A stretch of DNA of 64,000 nt from Ascidiaceihabitans donghaensis (GCF_900302465.1 NZ_OMOR01000001.1:1302001-1366000), one strand, 5' to 3'. Shown: positions 17,574 through 27,353, counted from the first letter of the stretch. Notes: generated from the sequence alone by a model not told the origin. Numbers and translations are program-made.

Positions 17574-18248
17574 ATGAGACGTTTTCTGGACGCGACATTG
17601 GGCCGTTTCATGCGGCATTTTCTATTTATTCTGGTGCGCACCTACTATGCGTTGTTTTACAATGTCAGCTGTTCAAACAAGCACTTGTTGCAAGACACGC
17701 CCGGGGCTTTGATCCTGTCCACTCACGTCAGTCGCCACGATGGCCCCATGCTGGCCGCGATCCTTTACACCACAGCGCGATTGCGCCCCACAGTGCATTA
17801 CAACGAATACTACAGCTGGTCGCAGTGGCTGCCTATGCATGTGGTGTCGGCGATCCCTATGAGTTCCCCGAGAAAATGGCCTGCCGAAAAGCGTCAAAAA
17901 CGCAAAGAAGACACGCTTGAGATCATTCACAAGGTGATGGAAAACGGCAGCTGCATTTTGCTGTTTCCCGCGGGCCGGGTGCGTAGGCAGGAACGCGAGA
18001 TCATCAAGCCGGGCCTGTCGGGGGTTCATGACATCATGGGGTACGCGCCCGATACGCCTGTTATGGTTTTGCGCATTGATGGCTTGGGTAAATTTCAAAC
18101 CGCCAGATACGATGGGTTCTGGAGTTTTCTAGGCATCAAGAAAGGACGTCGTCACGTCAATGTGCGCCTTGACCGTGTGACGCATCTGGACCCTTCGAAG
18201 CCATTGGACGACTTCAACGCAGAGCTTGAAGAGCTTCTGAATTCCTGA
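17574..18248 (+). CDS. PlsC-like acyltransferase
   Basis: 224 residues. LSTHVSRHDGPMLAAIL near 47-63 carries the catalytic HX4D motif of glycerolipid acyltransferases, and ILLFPAGRVRRQE near 128-140 occupies the place of the FPEGTR substrate motif, with E and T replaced. A short hydrophobic N-terminal segment suggests membrane association. Likely an acyl transfer step for lipid or envelope glycan. It lies upstream of the alginate locus, separated by 222 bp. Confidence 0.72.
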   Translation: MRRFLDATLGRFMRHFLFILVRTYYALFYNVSCSNKHLLQDTPGALILSTHVSRHDGPMLAAILYTTARLRPTVHYNEYYSWSQWLPMHVVSAIPMSSPRKWPAEKRQKRKEDTLEIIHKVMENGSCILLFPAGRVRRQEREIIKPGLSGVHDIMGYAPDTPVMVLRIDGLGKFQTARYDGFWSFLGIKKGRRHVNVRLDRVTHLDPSKPLDDFNAELEELLNS

Positions 18249-18470
18249 CGCTGCCAGCAGTTTCTGCATTTGGCGGCCCGGGGCCGGTTCGCATGTGGCG
18301 TCACGCAGCCTTGGGCATCTTGGCCTAACGTGCCTTGTGTGTCCGTGATCCTATCCCAAAGCATAGCACCTCTAGGCAAATTGCCGAACAAATAGACCTT
18401 TGCAGGCCTGCCTGAAATTGTTGGCCTTGGGTAGCTATCACTCATCCCTTTCAGTGTGAGGACTGAGAAA

Positions 18471-19724
18471 ATGATGATGAGTGACAAAAGGACAGGGCGT
18501 GTCGTCGCCTTGTTGGCAAGTGTGATGTTGGTGACGCCTGACCTTGGTCGTGCAGGCACAAAAACCGCCAAACCCATGCAGCCATCGACGGTTTTCAATG
18601 CTGAAAAGCGGAAAAAGACCAAACACGACATCGGGCAGCACCTGTCTTATTCGATGTATTCAAGCTTTCGGTATCAGGGCGAACACAATCGACGCCGCGA
18701 TGAAGGTATTGATGACCGCACCGAAGAATACGCGCTGTATCTGGGATTTGTAGGTCGTGCTGATTTGGGACGTGGCGTGATTGCGTTTGGTCACGCTGAA
18801 TTGGACACGCGGTCAAAGTCTACGCAGGACCGCAGATATGACCTTGCGACCCAATGGAGGACCAAAGAAGCTTTCGTTTCGTTCAAGGTGGGTGCGCAAG
18901 CCCGCATTACAGTTGGACGAATGCGTTTTTCCGACCCGCATAAATGGGTGGCCGATTTGGCCGTGGATGGCGTCCATTACGGCCACAAAGGCAAACAGCA
19001 GGTCACAGAGTTTGCGGTGTTCCGGGGGACAGGTGACGTAACCGCGTCTTATCTAATGGCGCATCACGGACGTGTGATGGAGCAAAATCGATACGGTGTC
19101 TTGGCACTTCTCGAAAATGATAGTCCAGACACCCGCGCCCATCTCGCAGGCTACGCCAATGTATTCGTGTCCAAGAAAGTGTCATATGAATTGAACCTTA
19201 GTGCGGTCATTGGCGATGCTGCAAACGGCAAAAACGCAGGCTTTGGAATTGATGTTAGATCAATCCGAAAATTCGGCACAAATGACCTGAATCCGCAAAT
19301 GATGTTCGGGTTCGCGGCGGGCACCGAAGGTTATCGGCAATCCGGTTTGCATTCCAACAAAACCTACAATCGCGGCCAAACGCAGGTGCACCGGTATGGG
19401 TACGCTTTTCAACCTGAGCTGACCAATCTGGTTGTGGGGTCACTTGCTGTTGGTGTGCGCCCGTCACGCAAGTTGTCCGTTGATCTTGGCGTTCATGCCT
19501 ACGCACAGTTCAGCAAGTCCACAACAGGCCCAAGTGCGCGATTTCACGGGGCAACAAACGGAAACTCCGCCTTCCTTGGCACCGAAGTCAGCCTTGTTGG
19601 CGCTTGGCGGCCTGGCAAAAAAACCAAGGTCGAATTTGGTGTCGGACATTTCAACCCTGGCCCTGCCTACATCGACCAGACCCCCGCAACCCGCGTCTAC
19701 CTGCGTATGACAGCAACATTTTGA
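18471..19724 (+). CDS. algE: Alginate export outer-membrane barrel AlgE
   Basis: 417 residues: signal peptide (VVALLASVMLVTPDLGRA), then a barrel ending in YLRMTATF. It aligns by eye with Pseudomonas AlgE over characteristic stretches: TKEAFVSFKVGAQARITVGRMRFSD matches the plug/strand region, and QSGLHSNKTYNRGQTQVHRY continuing into GYAFQPELTNL matches the L-x-S-N-x-S/T...R-x-R-V-H-R-x-G-E-A-F-x-x-E-L-x-N-L block. It should form the polymanuronate secretion pore. GAGG lies 9 nt before ATG 18471; ATGs at 18474 and 18477 are alternatives. It is the first gene of the locus, 10 bp before algF. Confidence 0.85.
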   Translation: MMMSDKRTGRVVALLASVMLVTPDLGRAGTKTAKPMQPSTVFNAEKRKKTKHDIGQHLSYSMYSSFRYQGEHNRRRDEGIDDRTEEYALYLGFVGRADLGRGVIAFGHAELDTRSKSTQDRRYDLATQWRTKEAFVSFKVGAQARITVGRMRFSDPHKWVADLAVDGVHYGHKGKQQVTEFAVFRGTGDVTASYLMAHHGRVMEQNRYGVLALLENDSPDTRAHLAGYANVFVSKKVSYELNLSAVIGDAANGKNAGFGIDVRSIRKFGTNDLNPQMMFGFAAGTEGYRQSGLHSNKTYNRGQTQVHRYGYAFQPELTNLVVGSLAVGVRPSRKLSVDLGVHAYAQFSKSTTGPSARFHGATNGNSAFLGTEVSLVGAWRPGKKTKVEFGVGHFNPGPAYIDQTPATRVYLRMTATF

Positions 19725-19734
19725 GGTGTTCACT

Positions 19735-20331
19735 ATGACACGTTTCCCATTTCTTTCGGCAATGTGCATGTCGATCTGTTCGGCAGGGTCTTTCGCATCA
19801 GCCAATGACACCAGTCTTTATGCCGAAGCCCTGCCGGAGGATGTCAGTTTCGTGCGGTTTTTCGGGTATGATTACCAAGACAGCGCCGAGTTTGCCGGTT
19901 TCACTTTTGATCTGATCGCCGAAGACGCGAACAAGTACCTTCCTGTGGCTGCGGCCGATCTGGACAATGTCGAAGCGGGATCTTTCGTTTCGATCCTGCG
20001 TGACGAAAAAGGCACCCGGATCATTGTTCCAGAAGCCCCTCGACCGCGTCAATCCAAAGTGTCGTTGTTGTTGGTGAATGGCTCTGACCGGCCCCTTGCG
20101 TTGCGCTTGGCTGATGGTTCCGTTCCGGTCATCGAAACCGTTGTGCCTGCGGCCTCCGCTTTGCGCGAAGTCAATCCGGTGGCCATCACCTTGGGTGTTT
20201 TTGCAGCTGATCAAGACACCCCGATCGCTACGTTTGATGTCGCGCTGCGCCGGGGACAAAATGTCAGCTTCGTTGCCGATGGCGACGGTGTTCGCATGAT
20301 TGAAAATCAATTTGCGCCTCTGGCCAAGTAA
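19735..20331 (+). CDS. algF: Alginate O-acetylation protein AlgF
   Basis: 198 residues with signal peptide ending ASA. The mature start NDTSLYAEALPEDVSFVRFF matches the AlgF pattern (x-LY-x-P-x-P-x-x-x-x-FVRV). Two beta-sandwich-like halves follow. AlgF is a periplasmic factor in O-acetylation of mannuronate residues with AlgI, AlgJ and AlgX, which all follow here. GAGG 8 nt before ATG 19735 sets the start; an in-frame GTG at 19726 is less likely. Confidence 0.85.
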   Translation: MTRFPFLSAMCMSICSAGSFASANDTSLYAEALPEDVSFVRFFGYDYQDSAEFAGFTFDLIAEDANKYLPVAAADLDNVEAGSFVSILRDEKGTRIIVPEAPRPRQSKVSLLLVNGSDRPLALRLADGSVPVIETVVPAASALREVNPVAITLGVFAADQDTPIATFDVALRRGQNVSFVADGDGVRMIENQFAPLAK

Positions 20332-20355
20332 CGGACCATCAAAAGGGCTGATGTC

Positions 20356-21753
20356 ATGATCTTTTCAAGCGCCATCTTTGTGTTCGGGTTTTTGCCGCTG
20401 TTTCTGACAGCTTACTACTGCGTCCCCAAATCTGCCCGTTCGGTCATAATCTTGATTGCAAGCTATGCGTTTTATGGCTGGTGGCGCATCGACTATTTGG
20501 TGGTTGTTTTCGGGATGTCCGCAATCAGTTATTTGGCTGCGTTTGTTGCGTATTCTGCGCCAACTCAAGCCGTCAAAAAATGGGCGGTCCGTTTGGGGGT
20601 TTGCTTTGATCTGGCGGTGTTGGGCTATTTCAAATACACGATGTTCGTGATGTCCGGCCTTGCCGATCTGTCGGTCGCAATGGGCGGCGCAGACATCACG
20701 GTACCCGCGATTATTCTGCCGATCGGGATCAGCTTTCATACGTTTCAATCCATCAGCTATATCATTGATGTTGCCAGAAAAGATGCGCTGCCCGCGCGAA
20801 ATTTCATCGATTTTCTGGCATTTGGATCCTTGTTTCCCCAGCTGATCGCGGGGCCGGTTTTGCGCTACAAAGACCTTGCGGATCAATTTGCCAACCGCAC
20901 CCACACAGCCGAGAAGTTTTTACAAGGTGTCGCACGGTTCGCCCAAGGATTGGCGATGAAGCTGCTGATCGCCGATAACGTCGCGCCGCTGGCTGATCGT
21001 GTGTTTGATCTGGCACATCCAACGGCCGCTGAAAGCTATCTGGGCGCGGGCGCCTATTCGATCCAGTTGTTGTTTGATTTTGCCGGATACTCTGCCATGG
21101 CGATTGGCCTTGGTCTGATGATCGGTTTCCGATTTGTCGAAAACTTCAACGCGCCCTACACCAGTCAATCCATCACAGAATTCTGGCGTCGGTGGCATAT
21201 CAGCCTGTCTTTGTGGTTGCGTGACTATCTGTATTTGCCGCTTGGCGGTAATCGCCGCGGTTCGGTGCGGACCTACATGAACCTCGCTTTGACGATGGTT
21301 CTGGGTGGCCTGTGGCATGGTGCCAACTGGACCTTCATCTTGTGGGGGGCATGGCATGGTGGCTGGTTGGCGATAGAACGCGCTTTGGGGGCAAAATCCA
21401 AAACCAGCGTCTGGCCAGCTTTGGTGGCATGGCCCCTGACGATGGGTATCGTGATGATCGGGTGGGTGATGTTTCGCGCGGCGACCGTCACAGACGCGTT
21501 CATCATCTATGCAGGTATGGTCGGGTCGAACGGTTGGGCATTGTCTTCAAACTTTGCATGGCAAATTCAATCCGTTGAAATCGCAATGCTGGCGTGTGGG
21601 GTGCTGTTTTCATTATGCGGACGCCATCTTGGCACGCTAGCGAGACAAACACCCGAGGTTTTGCGCGTGACGTCTTCTTTTGCGTTGATGGGCTTAGCCT
21701 GTGTGGCCTTGCTGTCTCAAAGCCACTCTCCCTTTTTGTATTTCCAGTTTTGA
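20356..21753 (+). CDS. algI: Alginate O-acetyltransferase AlgI (MBOAT)
   Basis: 465 residues, about 11 membrane segments. MBOAT hallmarks: PIGISFHTFQSISYIIDV near 122-139, AGPVLRYKDL, EFWRRWHISLSLWLRDYLYL near 275-294 with His281, and GGLWHGANWTFILWG near 317-331 with the catalytic His321. It moves acetyl groups across the inner membrane to the periplasmic acetyltransferases AlgJ/AlgX. Starts 24 bp after algF and ends 11 bp before algJ. Confidence 0.95.
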   Translation: MIFSSAIFVFGFLPLFLTAYYCVPKSARSVIILIASYAFYGWWRIDYLVVVFGMSAISYLAAFVAYSAPTQAVKKWAVRLGVCFDLAVLGYFKYTMFVMSGLADLSVAMGGADITVPAIILPIGISFHTFQSISYIIDVARKDALPARNFIDFLAFGSLFPQLIAGPVLRYKDLADQFANRTHTAEKFLQGVARFAQGLAMKLLIADNVAPLADRVFDLAHPTAAESYLGAGAYSIQLLFDFAGYSAMAIGLGLMIGFRFVENFNAPYTSQSITEFWRRWHISLSLWLRDYLYLPLGGNRRGSVRTYMNLALTMVLGGLWHGANWTFILWGAWHGGWLAIERALGAKSKTSVWPALVAWPLTMGIVMIGWVMFRAATVTDAFIIYAGMVGSNGWALSSNFAWQIQSVEIAMLACGVLFSLCGRHLGTLARQTPEVLRVTSSFALMGLACVALLSQSHSPFLYFQF

Positions 21754-21764
21754 AAGCCGCGCAC

Positions 21765-22805
21765 ATGATGATTTTAAACGAATATACACAGCGCCTTATT
21801 GCAATCGGCTTTGTTGGTTTTTTGGGTCTTGTTGGTCTTGTGACGCATTGTTTGATGGACCCGGTCGACAGGGGTGAAGGCGCTCTTGGTGGCGCTTTGC
21901 AGTCGAAGTACGAAGCAGGGTTCAACAGATCCAACCCTTTGAACACTGTTTCAGTCTCAGTCATGAGTACTTTTAAATACGCAGTGTTTGGACAAGCCAA
22001 AACCGGAGCAATCGTTGGCAAGGATGGTTGGCTGTTCACGGCGGAAGAGTTGGAAGTCAGGGAAGAATTTCATGCCAACATGTCCCGTGCCGCAACAGAG
22101 ATTGCGCGGGTGCAATCTGTGATGGCGCAAAAGGGCACCGTACTTGTCCCTGTTATCGTGCCAGACAAAGCGGATGTGTTTTCACAAATGTTGCGGCAAG
22201 TTCGCCCCGACGACGTGCAACATCGGCGCTTGCATTTTATGTCATTGCTGGCGGACTTGGATGTCGCTGCTTTGGACGCCTTTGGCGCGATCAAAGCCGT
22301 GCAGACCGGTTTTATGCGCGACGATACCCACTGGTCCCCCCGAGGTAGCCGTGCCGTCGCACAACAAATTGCTGCATATGTTGAACTTGCACACCTCGGG
22401 CTGGCACCCGTGGCCGTCAAAACGATACAAGGCCCGTCAACTGACTTTGACGGCGATCTTTTGAAATTTGTACCGACCGGAGTTTTCCGAACGGTATTCG
22501 GGCCCGCGCAAAATCAAATAGAGACGTATATTACCACCGTCGAAGCTTCTGGCGGGCTGTTCGGTGACACGGACGTCGACGTCGCACTGGTTGGTACCAG
22601 CTTTAGCGCCAAGCCGGAATGGAACTTTGCGGGCTTTTTGCAAGACGCGCTCGGTGCGGACCTGTTGAACATGTCTGCCGTTGGACAAGGGCCCTTCAAG
22701 CCAATGCAAGCCTATCTTGCCTCAGAAAAATTCCAAAATTCACCCCCCAAACTTGTCGTTTGGGAAATCCCTGTACGTTACACCTCCAAGGACATGAACC
22801 AATGA
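21765..22805 (+). CDS. algJ: Alginate O-acetyltransferase AlgJ-like (SGNH)
   Basis: 346 residues with one N-terminal membrane anchor (LIAIGFVGFLGLVGLVTHCL). SGNH-type catalytic motifs: DDTHWSPRGS near 186-195 gives the Asp187-His189 pair, and LVGTSF near 275-280 gives nucleophile Ser279. Also VGKDGWLF, as in AlgJ/AlgX. It is a periplasmic acetyl carrier or transferase working with AlgI. ATG at 21765 follows the algI stop by 11 bp. It ends with an ATGA overlap with algX. Confidence 0.87.
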   Translation: MMILNEYTQRLIAIGFVGFLGLVGLVTHCLMDPVDRGEGALGGALQSKYEAGFNRSNPLNTVSVSVMSTFKYAVFGQAKTGAIVGKDGWLFTAEELEVREEFHANMSRAATEIARVQSVMAQKGTVLVPVIVPDKADVFSQMLRQVRPDDVQHRRLHFMSLLADLDVAALDAFGAIKAVQTGFMRDDTHWSPRGSRAVAQQIAAYVELAHLGLAPVAVKTIQGPSTDFDGDLLKFVPTGVFRTVFGPAQNQIETYITTVEASGGLFGDTDVDVALVGTSFSAKPEWNFAGFLQDALGADLLNMSAVGQGPFKPMQAYLASEKFQNSPPKLVVWEIPVRYTSKDMNQ

Positions 22806-24115
22806 AACGTCTGCTTACACCTCTGGCCTTTGCAGCTGCTACTCTTTTAGCTTCTGGGGGCTATGCCACGCCATATTGCGAAAGCTTGGCCGTAAAGGAC
22901 CAACTGCCCAAGAAGTATCAAAAACGAGGACCGTTTTATTCGGACACCTCGTCAGGTTGGATTGTTGGTCAGGACCAGCTCAGGAACAAATACGCGGTTT
23001 CGGATGAAGCCGTTGCACTGTGGCACGATATCAGGGCCGAGTTTGAAAAGCACGCCATTGATCTGGTTGTTCTGGCGGCTCCTCCACGTCCGCTTTTTGT
23101 ACCAAAGTCCGCCCTTGATGCGCTGGGTATGCCCTTGGACGCGGAGCTGCCTGTTTTGCAAGACGGATTCAGCGCGTATATTGCAGCCCTGAATGCTGCG
23201 GGAATAGTAGCACCTGATCTATCGCGTGTTGCACAAAGTCCCTTGGCGGCAGAGTACTATTTCGCACGCGATACGCATTGGACACCCATGGGGGCTGCGG
23301 TGTCGGTCGCGTATCTGAATGCTGCGATGGGCAAGGGGGCAATCGACGCCAACTTGGCGCGGATTACTTCGACAGGGACCTACGACGAAAAAGGGTCTTT
23401 GGCCGGTGTTGTCAAAGACGCATGCGGAAAACGTCCCCAGACAGAAACTGTTCCTGCGCCCCAATACGCCATACAAGGCAGTGCTGCGTCCTTGCTTGGT
23501 GCGGCACCTGAGTTGGAAAAACTGGCGCTTGTTGGCACCAGTTTTTCGGATCGTTACCAACGCGATGCCTACCAGGTTGCGGATGCTTTGGCCTTCATGA
23601 TGGATGTCCATGTCGACAATTTCTCGGTGACGGGTGGGGGGCTAGTGGGCTCTATGGAAGCGTTTATTCGCAGTGGGGCCTTGGCCAGTACATCCTACAA
23701 GACCGTCGTTTGGGAAGCGCCGTATTCTGCGCCACTGACTGATGTAAACGGGTTGCGCCAGATTCTGGGTGCCCTGAAATCTGCGGCGCTGGTGTCCCAC
23801 ACCGAAGGCCTTGATGCGCGTATTGGCAAGGACTGGATCAGCATCGAACACAGTGTTTCGATGGAAGAAGTTCAAGGACTTGAGATTGTGACAGAAGGAA
23901 CCGACACCGGACAATTGCTTGTTGAAATCATTGACGGAGCTGGTGAAAAGACACGGACGAAACTGGTTAAATCCAACCGGGTGGCTGCAAACCTGCGCAG
24001 CAATAGATGGGCGTTGTCCCTGTCGGGATTGCCAATCGGTCAAATTGTTCGCATTAAATTGCGCCTTCCGAAATCGGAAAAACAGGAAGCGGCAACCATC
24101 CATTTCATCTACTGA
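22802..24115 (+). CDS. algX: Alginate O-acetyltransferase AlgX-like
   Basis: 437 residues: signal peptide (LAFAAATLLASGGYA), SGNH-like domain with ARDTHWTPMGA near 155-165 (Asp157, His159) and LVGTSFSDRY near 243-252 (Ser247), then a beta-rich C-terminal module of about 130 residues at the position of the AlgX carbohydrate-binding domain. AlgX binds polymannuronate and transfers acetyl groups. Overlap ATGA with algJ indicates coupled translation. AlgX normally contacts AlgK, which is not found in this window. Confidence 0.87.
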   Translation: MKRLLTPLAFAAATLLASGGYATPYCESLAVKDQLPKKYQKRGPFYSDTSSGWIVGQDQLRNKYAVSDEAVALWHDIRAEFEKHAIDLVVLAAPPRPLFVPKSALDALGMPLDAELPVLQDGFSAYIAALNAAGIVAPDLSRVAQSPLAAEYYFARDTHWTPMGAAVSVAYLNAAMGKGAIDANLARITSTGTYDEKGSLAGVVKDACGKRPQTETVPAPQYAIQGSAASLLGAAPELEKLALVGTSFSDRYQRDAYQVADALAFMMDVHVDNFSVTGGGLVGSMEAFIRSGALASTSYKTVVWEAPYSAPLTDVNGLRQILGALKSAALVSHTEGLDARIGKDWISIEHSVSMEEVQGLEIVTEGTDTGQLLVEIIDGAGEKTRTKLVKSNRVAANLRSNRWALSLSGLPIGQIVRIKLRLPKSEKQEAATIHFIY

Positions 24116-24137
24116 AGGGCAATCCTACAGGGGAGTA

Positions 24138-24153
24138 CTATACTAAAGTATAG
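24138..24153. promoter_or_regulatory. Palindrome between algX and the sensor unit
   Basis: CTATACT-AA-AGTATAG is a perfect 7-bp inverted repeat, followed 7 nt later by another CTATAC. It sits in the 119-bp gap before the periplasmic sensor-like gene and could be an operator or a short transcript hairpin. Related CTATAC strings occur in the gaps before algA and algD, but without clear symmetry. Confidence 0.35.
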
Positions 24154-24234
24154 CCTTCTATACCTCTGATGATTGGAGGATTTAAGGTTCCGCTGTTAAG
24201 TCCGGTTGAAACTATCCTCAAGATCGGAACCGAC

Positions 24235-24756
24235 ATGTCCTTGATTAACACGTTGTATGCCACCGTAACTGCCCTATCGTTGACGGCATTTCCCGCATTC
24301 GCTGAAGTACTTGCGGCACCAAAAGGCCCGGTTCTTCTGACGATTTCGGGGGAACTGGAACATCAGACCGCGGGTGCCGTCGATGGAACCGTGACGTTGG
24401 ATCTTGATATTTTGCAGTCATTGGAAACCCAAATCTTCACGACTTCCACGATTTGGATTGAAGGTGATGTTGAATTTACCGGAGTGAGCCTGCGCGACGT
24501 GTTGACCTATGCCGGTGCAACAGGTGCTGCTGTTCGTGCGATTGCGTCAAATGATTACAAAGTGGAAATCCCGGCAGACGGAGTATCGGCAGACGCTCCG
24601 ATTGTGGCCTACTTTATGAACGGAGAGGAAATGTCCGCCCGCGGCAAGGGTCCGCTTTGGGTCGTTTACCCCTACGATGATGATGCGAAATATCGTACAG
24701 AAGTGGTCTATTCACGTTCGATCTGGCAATTGGACCGAATAGAAATTGCTAACTGA
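24235..24756 (+). CDS. Periplasmic molybdopterin-oxidoreductase-fold protein, probable sensor partner
   Basis: 173 residues: signal peptide (LYATVTALSLTAFPAFA), then a domain resembling the oxidoreductase molybdopterin-binding fold: FTGVSLRDVLTYAG, PIVAYFMNGEEMSARGKGPLWVVYPYD, SRSIWQLDRIEI. The protein has no cysteine at all, so the Cys that ligates molybdenum in real enzymes is missing and catalysis is unlikely. It ends 11 bp before a hybrid histidine kinase gene, so a role as a periplasmic sensing or ligand-binding partner of that kinase is inferred. The start at 24235 gives the signal peptide; the upstream start at 24169 does not. Confidence 0.65.
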   Translation: MSLINTLYATVTALSLTAFPAFAEVLAAPKGPVLLTISGELEHQTAGAVDGTVTLDLDILQSLETQIFTTSTIWIEGDVEFTGVSLRDVLTYAGATGAAVRAIASNDYKVEIPADGVSADAPIVAYFMNGEEMSARGKGPLWVVYPYDDDAKYRTEVVYSRSIWQLDRIEIAN

Positions 24757-24767
24757 AGGGCATCTGG

Positions 24768-27353
24768 ATGCCCAATGCGCCCGGAAAGACCGTCGCCGTG
24801 TTTGACAAGAAAGACAAATTGCGGCGTTTTTGGCCGCTTGCGATTATTCTCATTGGAATCATTGTGCTGGCGGCGTTGGCTTTGGGCATTACCCAACGCA
24901 TGAACCAACTTCGCGGAGCGCCGGGTGACAATCTGACATGGACCTTGTCGCAAGTTGAAGTTGATGTGTTGGTTTTGATGGATGAATCCTTGTTGGCCGC
25001 ACAGTCGGAGACCAAGGATGTAAGCGAAATTCGCCGCCGATTTGATAATCTTTACAGCCGTACCAGTACTTTGCGTGACGCACCTGTTTTCGCTGAGATG
25101 CGCAGGGATAGCGTTTTTAACGAACAACTCGTAACGCTTGAACGCTGTTTGTTAAAGCTGACAGAGATCATTGACGGGACGGATGCAAACCTTGTGGCCA
25201 ATTTGCAGCCGTTGATTTCTGATCTAAAGCGCATCCGCGAAGAAGCACACGCAATCGCATTGACGGGTATCGGTTTGCGATCCCAAGCCGCGGACGCTGA
25301 ACGCGCAACGCTTGTCCGTTTGCTGCTTGCAGCAGCGGTGATCAGCCTTGCCACGATCCTTTTCCTGGGCTTCGTTTTGTTCGTGATTGTGCGTCAATAC
25401 CGGCTGCGCCATGAGGCATCAAAGGCTGTTGTGCGCGCCAATGCCCGTTTGAAATCGACTTTTGATGTTTCATTGGACGCGATTGTTGTTGCGAATACCG
25501 ATGGCACAATTTTGGAATTCAACGAGGCGGCCGAAACCGTTTTTGGATACAACGCCGCCGAGGCGGTGGGGCAGGACATGTCAGAAATGATCGTTCCGGA
25601 GCATCTGCGCGACGCCCACATCGCCGGAATGGAGCGTTTTAACAGAACCAAAGAACCGCATTTGGTTGGCAAAGGGCGAATAGAAATAACGGCGCTTCGT
25701 AAATCGGGCGAAGAGTTTCCTGTGGAAATCTCGATTGGCATGGCCTCTGACCACCGTGGCACGATCTTTATATCGTATCTGCGCGATATTACCGAACGTG
25801 TGGCTGCCGAAGAGAACCTGAAAGCCGCGCGCGACGAAGCGCTTGCTGCGGAAAAGGCAAAATCGAACTTCTTGGCCGTCATGAGCCATGAAATGCGTAC
25901 CCCTTTGAACGGCATCTTTGGCACGCTTGAATTGCTGGGCAATTCCAAGATCACCAAAAAGCAACGCAGTTATCTTGATATTGCAAAACGCTCGGGGGAC
26001 ATTTTACTGCACCACGTCAATGATGTCCTTGATATTTCCCGAATGGATGCGGCCAAAATGGAATTGGTCGAAGACAGCTTTGACCTTAGCCAGTTCTTTT
26101 CAGATGTGATCACTGCGAATGAAGCAACGGCAAAAGGGCAGGGCAATGCGCTAAAAATTGATCTCAAAAAAATGCCTAAGAATGCGGTACTTTTAGATGA
26201 ACGCCGTATGCGCCAAGTGACCTACAACCTTATTAGCAACGCGTTGAAATTTACGACAGACGGTATCGTCACACTGCGGGCGAACACATCCATTGATCAC
26301 GATGGCCAGTCGCTTCTGGAGTTTTCCGTGACGGACACCGGTGTTGGAATTCGCACCGAAGATCAAGCCCATGTTTTTGACCGGTTTTATACGCAAGAAC
26401 GGTCTTATGACCGTTTCGCATCTGGCGCTGGTCTGGGTCTTGCGATTTGCAAACAGCTGGTCGACATGATGGGAGGTTCCATTTCGCTGCAAAGTCAGGT
26501 GGGGATCGGGTCGACATTCACTGTTACCATACCCTTCAAATCCGACACCTCGGCCAAACCGGTAGCACAGATAACCGAACCCAAGGTCGATATGTCCGCG
26601 TTGAAGGGCAAAGAGATACTTTTGGTGGAAGACAACGAAATCAACCGGTTGATCGTGCATGAAATGCTAAAGGCCAACGGCTTGATCGTGCACGAAGCAC
26701 ACAACGGACAAGAAGCCGTCGACCTTGCAAACATGCGCCAATATGCAGCCATTTTGATGGATATAAGCATGCCGGTGATGAACGGCGTGGACGCTACTGA
26801 AATTATTCGGGCAAACTCTGGTCGCAACCAAAAAACAGTAATTATTGGTCTGACGGCCCATGCGCTGGCCGACGAACAAGCCCGGTTTCTTGCTGCCGGA
26901 ATGAACACAGTCCTAAGCAAACCCATTTCGCAGTCGACGTTGCTGGGTGCGTTATTGATGGCGGTTCAAGGCGACAATTTGTACCAATATTCAAATGGGC
27001 CCACACACACCGGTCAAGCGATTGATCAAAGTACCTTTTCGGATTTGGAAAACCTGCTGAAGCCTGCGAAACTTCAAAAACTCTTGTCAGACTACCAAGC
27101 CGAAATTTCAGCCCTTCTTGTCGAGATCCCTCACCTGATAAGGGAAAATGATATGGCTGCTTTGGCAGAGAAGACCCACAAATCCATAGGGTCGTCTGGC
27201 ATGATCGGGGCGCATCAATTTCAAGCTGTGTTACGCGGTTTGGAACAGGCCGCTAAGTCAGGGAACAGTGATGATGCGCAATATCATGCCAATGGTGTCA
27301 AAGCTGCATGGCCAGACACACAAACTGAGTTGAAGGCCAAATTCTATACTTAA
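24768..27353 (+). CDS. Hybrid sensor histidine kinase with PAS, REC and HPt domains
   Basis: 861 residues. TM1 near 22-44 (WPLAIILIGIIVLAALALGI), periplasmic region of about 140 residues, TM2 near 184-210, PAS domain near 225-345, HisKA with His near 373 (FLAVMSHEMRTPLNG), HATPase with DTGVGI and GAGLGLAI, REC with phospho-Asp near 664 (AILMDISMPVMNG), and a C-terminal HPt with KTHKSIGSSGMIGA (His near 803). A complete phosphorelay therefore ends on HPt and needs a separate response regulator; the LuxR-type regulator at 36474-37088 is the obvious local candidate. Lies inside the alginate locus, suggesting it controls it. Confidence 0.9.
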   Translation: MPNAPGKTVAVFDKKDKLRRFWPLAIILIGIIVLAALALGITQRMNQLRGAPGDNLTWTLSQVEVDVLVLMDESLLAAQSETKDVSEIRRRFDNLYSRTSTLRDAPVFAEMRRDSVFNEQLVTLERCLLKLTEIIDGTDANLVANLQPLISDLKRIREEAHAIALTGIGLRSQAADAERATLVRLLLAAAVISLATILFLGFVLFVIVRQYRLRHEASKAVVRANARLKSTFDVSLDAIVVANTDGTILEFNEAAETVFGYNAAEAVGQDMSEMIVPEHLRDAHIAGMERFNRTKEPHLVGKGRIEITALRKSGEEFPVEISIGMASDHRGTIFISYLRDITERVAAEENLKAARDEALAAEKAKSNFLAVMSHEMRTPLNGIFGTLELLGNSKITKKQRSYLDIAKRSGDILLHHVNDVLDISRMDAAKMELVEDSFDLSQFFSDVITANEATAKGQGNALKIDLKKMPKNAVLLDERRMRQVTYNLISNALKFTTDGIVTLRANTSIDHDGQSLLEFSVTDTGVGIRTEDQAHVFDRFYTQERSYDRFASGAGLGLAICKQLVDMMGGSISLQSQVGIGSTFTVTIPFKSDTSAKPVAQITEPKVDMSALKGKEILLVEDNEINRLIVHEMLKANGLIVHEAHNGQEAVDLANMRQYAAILMDISMPVMNGVDATEIIRANSGRNQKTVIIGLTAHALADEQARFLAAGMNTVLSKPISQSTLLGALLMAVQGDNLYQYSNGPTHTGQAIDQSTFSDLENLLKPAKLQKLLSDYQAEISALLVEIPHLIRENDMAALAEKTHKSIGSSGMIGAHQFQAVLRGLEQAAKSGNSDDAQYHANGVKAAWPDTQTELKAKFYT

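Noticed and set aside
17282-17920. 212-codon plus-strand ORF over the DUF1007 start and acyltransferase gene
   Set aside because: Overlaps two recognised genes in other frames; amino-acid content is typical of a shadow frame.
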